Shown piece after piece: positions 17,039-23,957 of a stretch of 41,953 nucleotides of DNA (the first letter of the stretch is position 1; each line of letters opens with the position of its first letter). The notes under the pieces are model-generated. The model did not search any database and was not told where the DNA came from. It saw nothing but the letters and a program-made list of their open reading frames with translations. The stretch comes from Chitinophagaceae bacterium (lineage in GTDB: Bacteria; Bacteroidota; Bacteroidia; Chitinophagales; Chitinophagaceae), in assembly GCA_027484165.1 (NCBI GenBank), contig JAIXWH010000128.1, positions 1-41,953 of the forward strand, given 5' to 3'. The translations under genes were made by a program, and so were the position numbers.

Positions 17039-17761
17039 ATGAACTACATAAAAAAAACATTTCGCCTATTGTTTGTCTATGCATATCAAATTAAGATCGC
17101 TATATCATTAAAGCGATTAGAGTTAAGTAGCTTTCAGTATTTTACTCAATACTTTAAAGACAATAATAATTCAGGATTTAGTCATATTGAAAAAGAGATT
17201 CCTTGGATTACCTACTCTTCAATTAAAAAGTTAGATAAAATATTAAACAAAAACATGAAAGTGTTTGAATATGGTTCAGGAGGTTCAACTTTATTTTATG
17301 CGAAAAGAGTAAGTGAAGTTATTTCCGTTGAACATGACGAGAGTTGGTTTCACCATTTAAAAAGTGTTATCAATAAAAAAAAGATTGATAACGTAAAGCT
17401 TAATTTAAAAATACCCCTTTCTTATGAAACTTTATTAAATGGTCAAACTCCTTACAAATCAGTACATAAAAAAGAATATTCCGAATTTATTTTTAATGAA
17501 TATGTGAATTTTATTGACAGTTTTGAAGATAATTATTTTGACATGATTGTTATTGATGGTAGAGCAAGGCCATACTGTCTGAAACATAGTTTAAGTAAAT
17601 TAAAACCCGGAGGTTACATTCTATATGATAATTTTGAAAGAAAGATTTATCACGATGATGAGTTCAAAAAAATACAAAATTGGAAAATACATTCATGTTT
17701 CCAGCCTGTTGCAGGATGCCGTCATTTTAGTGATACAGGAATATTTCAGAAGCCAATCTAA
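17039..17761 (+). CDS. SAM-dependent methyltransferase-like protein
   Basis: A 240-residue protein from the ATG at 17039. An open frame extends upstream to a TTG at 16961, but that extension is Lys-rich and unsupported. Motif I reads VFEYGSGGST (75-84), the strand-2 acid is in VEHD (97-100), then FDMIVIDGRARPY as motif II and LKPGGYILYDNFER as motif III. Proteins of this shape, with E-Y-G-S-G-G-S-T instead of the usual D-x-G-x-G-x-G, are common in polysaccharide loci and are related to FkbM-like methyltransferases. The substrate is presumably a sugar of the exported glycan. It is the third methyltransferase in the locus. Confidence 0.75.
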   Translation: MNYIKKTFRLLFVYAYQIKIAISLKRLELSSFQYFTQYFKDNNNSGFSHIEKEIPWITYSSIKKLDKILNKNMKVFEYGSGGSTLFYAKRVSEVISVEHDESWFHHLKSVINKKKIDNVKLNLKIPLSYETLLNGQTPYKSVHKKEYSEFIFNEYVNFIDSFEDNYFDMIVIDGRARPYCLKHSLSKLKPGGYILYDNFERKIYHDDEFKKIQNWKIHSCFQPVAGCRHFSDTGIFQKPI

Positions 17762-17792
17762 AAATGCAATAGAAGGATTTATAATTATCAAA

Positions 17793-17840
17793 ATGAGTAG
17801 TATTAGAATCGATCAAAATATTAAAAATTTATTCGTCTAA
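17793..17840 (+). CDS. possible 15-residue leader ORF (low confidence)
   Basis: ATG at 17793 opens 15 codons (MSSIRIDQNIKNLFV) ending at TAA 17840, one base before the ATG of the next glycosyltransferase. Its position suggests that it might aid translational coupling. A short ORF of this length is expected by chance in such AT-rich DNA, so this is only noted. Confidence 0.15.
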   Translation: MSSIRIDQNIKNLFV

Positions 17841-17841
17841 T

Positions 17842-18759
17842 ATGATAATCACTCAAAATTCATTCGCTGCATTTATAATGACATTTCAAAGAAATGAAAC
17901 GCTTGAATCAACGATTAAAATTATATTAGAACAATCTGTCTCTCCTCAAAAAGTTGTAATAGTTGATAATGATCCTGCGCAAGGAGCAAAAATAGTTGCA
18001 GACAAGTTTAATCACTTATCTGTAGAATATTATTCTGTTGGGTATAATTCTGGGCCTGCAGGTGCAGCAAAAAAGGGACTAGAAATTTTATCAAAAGATG
18101 GATATGAATGGATTGGCTGGATAGACGACGATGATCCGCCAATTTTTAAAAATACTTTTGAAGTACTTTTAAAATTAGGTAGTGAAAACAAACAATGCGG
18201 TTGTGTAGGCGCAGTTGGACAAAGATTTAATTCTAAAACAGGATTAATGTTAAGGGTGCCAGACAATGAATTAGAAGGTGAAGGATATATTCAAGTTGAT
18301 AACATTGCTGGGGGAATGTGTAAGATTGTTAATGCATCTGTTGTAAACAAATGCAATATTCTTCCTGATGAAAAATTATTTTATGGTTTCGAAGAACTTG
18401 ATTTTGATTTAAGATTACAGACAGCAGGATACCTGTTGTTAGTTGATAAAAATCTTTACAAAAAACATCGAATTCATTTTAACAGATCAGGTGTTAATTT
18501 GCAACGAGGTCAAAAAAAGCCTAAAAATCGTTTGTGGCGAGAATATTATTCCACAAGAAACTGTTTGATTATTCTGCATAAACTAAAGCTATATAGAGCT
18601 TTAATTCATAGTGTGTTAAGGTTCAATCTAAAAATGATAGCAGGTTTTAGATTCGGTTTCAGCTATGGGGTAAAAAATTTTAAATACGTAAGTAAAGGGA
18701 TCATTCATTTTTTCTTAAATCAAAAAGGGAGCTTAATTTTTAAAATTAATAATAAATAA
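17842..18759 (+). CDS. glycosyltransferase family 2 (rhamnosyl/galactofuranosyl-transferase-like)
   Basis: A 305-residue GT2 enzyme. The N-terminal strand FAAFIMTFQRNETLE (8-22) leads to VVIVDNDP (38-45), YNSGPAGAAKKGLE (68-81) and the acidic metal motif WIDDDDPP (93-100). A late GFEELDFDLRLQTAGY carries the catalytic-side acidic pair, and HFNRSG follows. The G-P-A-G-G/A block and the double-Asp motif resemble rhamnosyltransferases and GlfT-like galactofuranosyltransferases, so a deoxyhexose or furanose donor is a reasonable guess but no more. The C-terminus contains WREYYSTRNCLIIL, a block common in that group. ATG at 17842. Confidence 0.85.
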   Translation: MIITQNSFAAFIMTFQRNETLESTIKIILEQSVSPQKVVIVDNDPAQGAKIVADKFNHLSVEYYSVGYNSGPAGAAKKGLEILSKDGYEWIGWIDDDDPPIFKNTFEVLLKLGSENKQCGCVGAVGQRFNSKTGLMLRVPDNELEGEGYIQVDNIAGGMCKIVNASVVNKCNILPDEKLFYGFEELDFDLRLQTAGYLLLVDKNLYKKHRIHFNRSGVNLQRGQKKPKNRLWREYYSTRNCLIILHKLKLYRALIHSVLRFNLKMIAGFRFGFSYGVKNFKYVSKGIIHFFLNQKGSLIFKINNK

Positions 18760-18775
18760 GAAAGAAGTATTTCAA

Positions 18776-18823
18776 ATGCCTCTTTTCTCTAAAATAGCAA
18801 AAATAAAATTAGGATATAAATGA
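18776..18823 (+). CDS. possible 15-residue ORF overlapping the acetyltransferase start (low confidence)
   Basis: ATG at 18776 opens 15 codons (MPLFSKIAKIKLGYK) whose TGA overlaps the ATG of the acetyltransferase gene in an ATGA arrangement. The purine-rich AAGAAG about 10 bases ahead of this ATG could be its ribosome binding site. It may serve translational coupling or be the stump of a lost gene. Chance is also possible. Confidence 0.2.
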   Translation: MPLFSKIAKIKLGYK

Positions 18824-19362
18824 CACTCGCATATTTGTTTCAGGATTTCAAGAGATATAAAACCACAGGAAGAAAAAATCTCAATCTCATTTTATTTAAT
18901 CCTCCATGCAGGTTTATGTTTACTTTCAGAGCATGTTGTTATTTTTCCAAGTTCAATCCCATTGGTATACTTTTTCGACTATGGAATAAAAACATGCAGG
19001 TAAAATTTGGCTTTCAATTTCAACATACTTGTAAAATTGGCAAAGGTTTTTATCTCCCTCATTATGGAAATATTGTAATCAATAATAAGGTTGTTATTGG
19101 AGAAAACTGCAATATTGCACAAGGGGTTACATTAGGTAATGTAAAACGAGGAAAACTTAAAGGAAATCCAACTATAGGAAATAGGGTTGCTATTGGTGCC
19201 AATGCTGTTATAATTGGCAACATTACTATTGGCGATGATGTTCTCATCGCACCTTTATCTTTTGTAAATTTTGATGTTCCAGCAAAAGCTGTGATAGCTG
19301 GTAATCCTGCTAGTATCATCAATTACAATAGTAGTAACGGGTATGTAGAGCGATTGGTTTAA
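18820..19362 (+). CDS. serine acetyltransferase-like hexapeptide acetyltransferase
   Basis: A 180-residue protein of the left-handed beta-helix acetyltransferase family, in the short CysE/WcaB-like group. The N-terminal helical part (about 1-60) contains FQDFKRYKTTGRKN and FRACCYFSKF. The hexapeptide coil region (about 70-165) shows repeated I/V-G-x-x-x-x turns: IGKGFYLPHYGNIVINN, IGENCNIAQGVTLGN, IGNRVAIGANAVIIGN, IGDDVLIAPLSFV and AGNPASII. His in LPHYG is the likely catalytic base. The short N-terminus and the locus context favour O-acetylation of a sugar intermediate in the cytoplasm over cysteine synthesis. Unlike the AT-3 and MBOAT proteins, this one is soluble. Confidence 0.88.
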   Translation: MTLAYLFQDFKRYKTTGRKNLNLILFNPPCRFMFTFRACCYFSKFNPIGILFRLWNKNMQVKFGFQFQHTCKIGKGFYLPHYGNIVINNKVVIGENCNIAQGVTLGNVKRGKLKGNPTIGNRVAIGANAVIIGNITIGDDVLIAPLSFVNFDVPAKAVIAGNPASIINYNSSNGYVERLV

Positions 19363-19384
19363 TCAGCACCAAAAATACAGTCTA

Positions 19385-20500
19385 ATGAAAATACTTTTCT
19401 CAATAGATAGTTTACAACAGGGTGGTGCAGAACAGAGTATAGCTCATACCATCAAATATTTTTCTAAGGATATACAAGTGAGTGTTTTGTACTTCTATCC
19501 GAAGTCGGATTTGTTAACCACTTATGAGGAATTGAATTGCCATATCATTTCCATGAACTTACAAGGAAAATACAATTGGAGAAAGGCGATTTTGGGAATG
19601 GTCAAAGTATTGAAAGAAGAAAAGCCAGACATAGTAGTTACATCTTTATACAGAAGCAATATCATCAGCAGAATAGCCTGTAAAATAACAGGAACAAAAT
19701 TAATAGGAACTTTTGTTGATGATAGCTATAATATAGAAAGAAGAAGAACATTTAAAGGACTAGGATTACTTAAATATCATTACACCTGGTTCTTAGATAG
19801 GATCACTTCCTTTATACCATACGCATGGATTTCCAATAGTAAGAGTATAGGAGAAAACAATGCCCAAAAATTAGGATTACCACATTCAAAAATTAAAGTT
19901 ATTTATCGCGGAAGAAACAGTTCGGTTTTTCATGAATGGAAGATGCCTGACTTAACTGAATTTAAGTTCGTAACGATAGGAAGACTTTATGAAAAAAAAG
20001 GTTATCCCGAATTGATAGAAGCATTTTCTCAGCTTTCAAAAAATCATAAAAATGCTACGCTTGTGATTTATGGCGAAGGAACTTATCGAAAAGAGATAGA
20101 GAAGCAAATTGCTTTTTATCAATTACAAGATAAAATTACTTTAGCTGGCAATGTTCCAAATGCGTGGATGAAAATATATGAATCTCATTGCTTTGTTTTT
20201 CCATCACGATTTGAAGGATTTAGCGGCGCATTGGTAGAAGCTATGATGACAGGCGTTCCGATTATTTCAAGTGATATACCTATGAACTTAGAAGCAGTTG
20301 AGCATCATCAAACTGCTCTGGTTCATCAACTTAAAAATGTAAAGGGTTTATCCGCAAAAATGGAGGAGATGATTATTAATTATCCTTCAATGGTTCAAAT
20401 GGGTTCAAGAGCAAGGAAATTAGCAATTGAAAAATTTGACATCAAGAATATTGCTAAACAATATGAAAGATTGTTACGTCAGTTTGTTGATGAAAAATAA
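19385..20500 (+). CDS. glycosyltransferase family 4
   Basis: A 371-residue GT-B retaining glycosyltransferase. The N-terminal domain begins MKILFSIDSLQQGGAEQSI, with the glycine-rich acceptor-side loop. The C-terminal domain has FVTIGRLYEKKGYPELIEAF, the donor-binding start of Glycos_transf_1, and the conserved E-x7-E motif EGFSGALVE (E277 and E285), followed by MMTGVPIISSDIP. The length is normal for the family. Members with this N-terminus often transfer GalNAc, GlcNAc or galactose in polysaccharide loci, but the donor cannot be assigned. It lies 22 bases after the acetyltransferase gene and 15 before the next GT4 gene. Confidence 0.91.
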   Translation: MKILFSIDSLQQGGAEQSIAHTIKYFSKDIQVSVLYFYPKSDLLTTYEELNCHIISMNLQGKYNWRKAILGMVKVLKEEKPDIVVTSLYRSNIISRIACKITGTKLIGTFVDDSYNIERRRTFKGLGLLKYHYTWFLDRITSFIPYAWISNSKSIGENNAQKLGLPHSKIKVIYRGRNSSVFHEWKMPDLTEFKFVTIGRLYEKKGYPELIEAFSQLSKNHKNATLVIYGEGTYRKEIEKQIAFYQLQDKITLAGNVPNAWMKIYESHCFVFPSRFEGFSGALVEAMMTGVPIISSDIPMNLEAVEHHQTALVHQLKNVKGLSAKMEEMIINYPSMVQMGSRARKLAIEKFDIKNIAKQYERLLRQFVDEK

Positions 20501-20515
20501 AATTGTAATTCAAAT

Positions 20516-21613
20516 TTGAAAATTCTTCAAATCATACAAAGAAGTCAGCTCAGGGGTGCAGAAATATTTGCATGTCAATTGAGTGAACAAATTCAAAACA
20601 ATGGACATCAAGTTGATGTGTTAATTTTATTTGGAGAGCATTCAAGCGTTTTGCCGTTTTCGTTATTTTTCCATTATTTAGAAGCAAATGAAAAAACACG
20701 TTGGTTTGATTTTGATGGATATAAAAGATTGTCTGATTTTATAAAAAAGGGCAATTATGATATCGTTCAGGCTAATGCAGGCGATACATTGAAATATGCA
20801 ACCCTTTCAAAAAAAATATTTCGCTGGAAATCAAAATTGATTTTCAGAAATGCAAATAAAATAAGCGATTTTTTAACAAGTAAACCGAAGTTAATTCTTA
20901 ATAAATGGTTGATGAAAGAATTGGATGGTGTAGCATCTGTAAGTGAGGAATGCAGAGTAGACTACGTCAACACATTTTCATGGATCGTAAAGCCAATCGA
21001 ATGTTTGCCAATTGGAATAAAAAATAATAATGTAAAACCATACTCTACTTTACAAGAGATTGGAATAAGTGGAGCGGGTCCTTTTTTATTAAACGTTGCT
21101 GGATTTGTAAAGGAGAAAAATCATGAAGGATTAATTCGAATCTTTAAAAAACTTTTACACTCTTATCCGGATGCAAAACTCATTTTAATTGGAGAAGGAA
21201 AATTACAAAGCCACATCAAAGCAATTATTAAACAGGAACAGATAATAGATAAAGTGTTTTTTCTCGGCAAGCGAAAAGATGTATTGGAAATTATGGGTTG
21301 TTGTGATTTGTTTGTTCTTCCAAGCATGATAGAGGGTTTGCCCGGTGTAATCTTAGAATCTTTTTCGATGAAATTACCTGTGTTAGCATATAATGTTGGA
21401 GGTATCAAAGAAATTGTAATCAACAATCAAACAGGTTGGTTGATTGAAAAAAATCAAGAGGAAGAATTTCTATCAGCAATAAAAAATGCGCTTCAATATA
21501 CTGATCCAGCTATCAAGGAAGTGGCGTATAAATTAGCAACAGTTCAATATTCAATAGAAAGCATCACTGAAAAATTTCTATCTTTCTATAAAAAAGTAGC
21601 CACAAAACATTAA
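20516..21613 (+). CDS. glycosyltransferase family 4
   Basis: A 365-residue GT-B enzyme. The N-terminus KILQIIQRSQLRGAEIFACQLS is the usual GT4 beginning, and the C-terminal domain has FLLNVAGFVKEKNHEGLIRIF, LILIGEGKL and the E-x7-E motif EGLPGVILE (E273, E281), then LPVLAYNVGGIKEIV. The start codon that includes the conserved first strand is TTG at 20516; no nearby ATG exists. This is the last gene of the locus. Its TAA overlaps the stop of kdsB on the other strand within a shared TTAA, so the two transcription units converge with no space for a terminator. Confidence 0.9.
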   Translation: MKILQIIQRSQLRGAEIFACQLSEQIQNNGHQVDVLILFGEHSSVLPFSLFFHYLEANEKTRWFDFDGYKRLSDFIKKGNYDIVQANAGDTLKYATLSKKIFRWKSKLIFRNANKISDFLTSKPKLILNKWLMKELDGVASVSEECRVDYVNTFSWIVKPIECLPIGIKNNNVKPYSTLQEIGISGAGPFLLNVAGFVKEKNHEGLIRIFKKLLHSYPDAKLILIGEGKLQSHIKAIIKQEQIIDKVFFLGKRKDVLEIMGCCDLFVLPSMIEGLPGVILESFSMKLPVLAYNVGGIKEIVINNQTGWLIEKNQEEEFLSAIKNALQYTDPAIKEVAYKLATVQYSIESITEKFLSFYKKVATKH

Positions 21614-22338
21614 TTCAAATTTTCTAGATACTTCTGCGCTTTCTCTAAATCTTCAGGCACATCTATTTTAACACCTTCGTGTTCGGTTAACACCATCTTC
21701 AATTGAACACCATTTTCCAAATACCTTAGGCATTCAATTTTTTCAATTGCTTCAAGCGGTGTTATAGGCCATTGAGTAAATTGCATCAGAGCTTTTTTTC
21801 GAAAAGCATATACACCTATATGTTCGTAATAAGTGGGATTCAATTCCTGATCACGGTGATATGGAATTGGGCTACGACTAAAAAGAAGGGAGTTGTTGTT
21901 TTGATCTACAACTACTTTTACATAATTGGGATTGCTCACTAAAGAAAGATCTTTAAAAATTTTCATTACAGATGCAACTTGTACCTGTTCATCTTTAAAT
22001 GCATCTAATAATTTAGCCAGGGTTCGTTTATCAATAAAGGGTTCATCTCCCTGAACATTAAGTACAACATCTGCCTCATTACTTTCCATTGCTTCTGCAA
22101 TTCTATCGCTACCACTTTCATGATTTTTCTTACTCATTACCGCCTTTCCTCCATTCTCAACAATTTCATTTAAAATAATTTCACTATCAGTAACAACTAT
22201 TACCTCATCAAATAAATCGGTTGCCAATGTATTGTCATAAGTGTGTCTTATTACAGATTTATTTCCAAGCTGTTGCATTAATTTGAACGGAAATCTCGTA
22301 GCGGCATAGCGTGCAGGAATAAGTGCAATTGTTTTCAT
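21610..22338 (-). CDS. kdsB: 3-deoxy-manno-octulosonate cytidylyltransferase (CMP-Kdo synthetase)
   Basis: A 242-residue enzyme that activates Kdo with CTP to CMP-Kdo, the donor for Kdo addition to lipid A. It begins with the nucleotide-binding IALIPARYAATRFPFK (4-19), with the basic residues at the usual places. It has VVTDSE (48-53), a SGSDRIAEA block (75-83) and NVQGDEPFID (94-103, metal binding), and later SRSPIPYHRD and HIGVYAFRK. Length and order match KdsB. A purine-rich AGAGGAAA lies just ahead of the ATG. Its placement beside the glycan locus fits a lipopolysaccharide or Kdo-anchored polymer, although kdsB can also be a housekeeping neighbour. Confidence 0.95.
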   Translation of the reverse strand: MKTIALIPARYAATRFPFKLMQQLGNKSVIRHTYDNTLATDLFDEVIVVTDSEIILNEIVENGGKAVMSKKNHESGSDRIAEAMESNEADVVLNVQGDEPFIDKRTLAKLLDAFKDEQVQVASVMKIFKDLSLVSNPNYVKVVVDQNNNSLLFSRSPIPYHRDQELNPTYYEHIGVYAFRKKALMQFTQWPITPLEAIEKIECLRYLENGVQLKMVLTEHEGVKIDVPEDLEKAQKYLENLN

Positions 22339-22489
22339 AGTTGTTTCCTCTTAGAAGCGTATTAAATTATTGATACTTAAGTATATAATCAGAAAATAAG
22401 TTAAATTTTTGAACTGATTTTATTTGCAAAAATCATTTTATAATAAAAAATATTTCTTACATAAATATAATTAAAACAATGATGCTGAA

Positions 22490-22689
22490 ATGACTAAGTT
22501 ACTTTCTTTATTAATTTCTACTATATTTTTTCCATAAACAGTCTACTCTCAGACTAAAAGCTTGAAAAAGAGACTCTCTGATAATGTTAGTCCAAAGTTT
22601 AAAAAAATTACAGCCTATTCAATTTTAATGGAAACAAGTCCAAAAAGGGTAAGTATTTTTACTTAGTTCTATTAGGTACTGCTTACTAA
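22490..22689 (+). pseudogene. decayed small secreted-protein gene
   Basis: ATG at 22490 begins MTKLLSLLISTIFFP, a signal-peptide-like start, and is cut by an in-frame TAA at 22535. The same frame continues past the stop as TVYSQTKSLKKRLSDNVSPK, where VYSQ looks like the missing cleavage site, through KKITAYSILMETSPK. A one-base shift near 22645 then leads into GKYFYLVLLGTAY and a TAA at 22687-22689. One nonsense codon and one frameshift in about 66 codons of protein-like sequence indicate a recently broken gene for a small exported protein. I do not recognise the family. A sequencing error could explain one of the two lesions but hardly both. Confidence 0.6.
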
Positions 22690-22754
22690 ATATATTATTG
22701 TTTATCGTATACCGAGTACTTCACAGAATAACTAAATTAGTTTTGCCGTTCTTT

Positions 22755-22783
22755 AAAAAGGGATACAAAAAATATCCTTTTTT
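22755..22783 (+). terminator. hairpin with T-run (terminator-like)
   Basis: GGATA (22761-22765), a seven-base loop and TATCC (22773-22777) pair, flanked by AAAAA on the left with one bulged G and TTTTTT on the right. It lies downstream of the decayed gene and 25 bases before the FIST start codon. It may have ended the transcript of the lost gene, or act in the leader of the FIST operon. Confidence 0.5.
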
Positions 22784-22807
22784 CTTGTACCATACAATAA
22801 TCTTAAA

Positions 22808-23950
22808 ATGCTAAGCGAAATATTCTATTACAAAGAGGGGCAATGGAAAAATATAGAACAAAATCAAATTCCTAAACAAGATATTCAAATCATAATCTGT
22901 TTTGCAAGCAGAGGGCTTTTGGAGTCAAATGAAATTTATGCTCAACTAAAAAAAGAGTTCAAGAAAACAAAAATAATTACTTGTTCAACGGCAGGTGAAA
23001 TCAATGGTAAAACTATTGATGAAAATTCTGCTGTTGCGATTGCGTTGAAATTTGAAAAAACAAAAATAGACGTTGCTATTGGAAATATCGAGCAAGCAAA
23101 AACTAGTTTTAATCTGGGAAAAATGACCACAGAAAAACTAAATCAAAAAAATCTCAAGTATGTTTTAGTCCTTTCTGATGGCAATCTGATAAATGGAGAT
23201 GAATTGATTGATGGAATACAATCTGTTTTGAGTCCTGAAGTTGTCGTAACAGGCGGAATGGCAGGAGATGGTAACAACTTCCAAAAAACATTAGTTGGAT
23301 TAGATTCAAATATAAAAGAAGGAAATCTTGTAATGATGGCGCTTTATGGCAACAATATAAAAGTGGGTTCAGGATATAAAGGTGGCTGGGATGTGTTTGG
23401 TCCGGAGAGAATTGTAACAAAATCAGAAGGAAATGTGTTGTTTGAAATTGATAATGAAAGCGCATTAGAATTATACAAAAAGTATCTAGGAAAATATGCA
23501 AATGAATTGCCTTCCTCAGCATTATTATTTCCGATTTCCATAAAATCAGAAAACACAGATGAATTTATTGTAAGAACTATTTTGTCTATTGATGAGCAAT
23601 CAAAATCAATGAGATTTGCAGGAAATATACCACAAGGCGCTGTTGTTAGATTTATGAAGTCAAACTTTGATCGATTGATTGATGCAGCAGGAGAAGCGTC
23701 AGAAGTTTCTTTAGCAAACTTAGGTAAACATATTAAACCCGAAGTAGCATTTATAGTAAGTTGTGTTGGAAGAAAGCTTGTTTTATCAAACAGAGCAGAA
23801 GAAGAAATTGAAGCCGCGTTTGATCACATTTCAAATGATGTGAATGCGATCGGTTTTTTTTCATATGGAGAAATTGCTCGTCAATACGAACAAAAAAACA
23901 GCAGATTACACAATCAAACTATTTCAGTAACAACATTATCGGAATTGTAG
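22808..23950 (+). CDS. FIST domain sensor protein (FIST_N + FIST_C)
   Basis: A 380-residue cytoplasmic protein with both FIST domains. The N-terminal one (about 10-215) includes IIICFASRG, ITCSTAGEI, VLVLSDGNLINGDELI and the block VVTGGMAGDGNNFQKT. The C-terminal one (about 220-365) includes NESALELYKKYLGKYANELP, LFPISI, and late AFIVSCVGRKLVLSNRAEEE and GFFSYGEIAR. FIST domains are thought to be ligand sensors, possibly for amino acids or similar small molecules, and occur fused to or next to signalling proteins. Here the gene stands alone, 7 bases upstream of a multi-PAS histidine kinase, so it probably supplies that kinase with a stimulus. This link is inferred from gene order. Confidence 0.9.
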   Translation: MLSEIFYYKEGQWKNIEQNQIPKQDIQIIICFASRGLLESNEIYAQLKKEFKKTKIITCSTAGEINGKTIDENSAVAIALKFEKTKIDVAIGNIEQAKTSFNLGKMTTEKLNQKNLKYVLVLSDGNLINGDELIDGIQSVLSPEVVVTGGMAGDGNNFQKTLVGLDSNIKEGNLVMMALYGNNIKVGSGYKGGWDVFGPERIVTKSEGNVLFEIDNESALELYKKYLGKYANELPSSALLFPISIKSENTDEFIVRTILSIDEQSKSMRFAGNIPQGAVVRFMKSNFDRLIDAAGEASEVSLANLGKHIKPEVAFIVSCVGRKLVLSNRAEEEIEAAFDHISNDVNAIGFFSYGEIARQYEQKNSRLHNQTISVTTLSEL

Positions 23951-23957
23951 AAACCCT

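Larger units (their letters stand above)
22339..22807. other. intergenic region with a decayed gene and a terminator-like hairpin
   Basis: About 470 bases between the divergent kdsB and FIST genes. It contains a 12-base palindrome ATACTTAAGTAT at 22373-22384, 34 bases upstream of kdsB, of unknown use. It also holds the decayed small gene at 22490-22689 and a hairpin with T-run at 22755-22783. A Bacteroidota-type promoter for the FIST operon was looked for but not found. Confidence 0.6.

Noticed and set aside
1192-21613. Wzx flippase or Wzy polymerase among the membrane proteins of the locus
   Set aside because: The polytopic proteins were assigned to Wzm, acyltransferase-3, GT-C and MBOAT families by their motifs; none has the layout of Wzx or Wzy.
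22373-22384. 12-base palindrome ATACTTAAGTAT upstream of kdsB as an operator
   Set aside because: Single copy, AT-only apart from one C and one G, and of a size expected by chance in this composition; kept only as a note in the intergenic entry.
23154-23522. 122-codon minus-strand open frame inside the FIST gene
   Set aside because: Leu/His/Phe/Gln-rich translation typical of an antisense shadow; the plus strand encodes a complete FIST protein.
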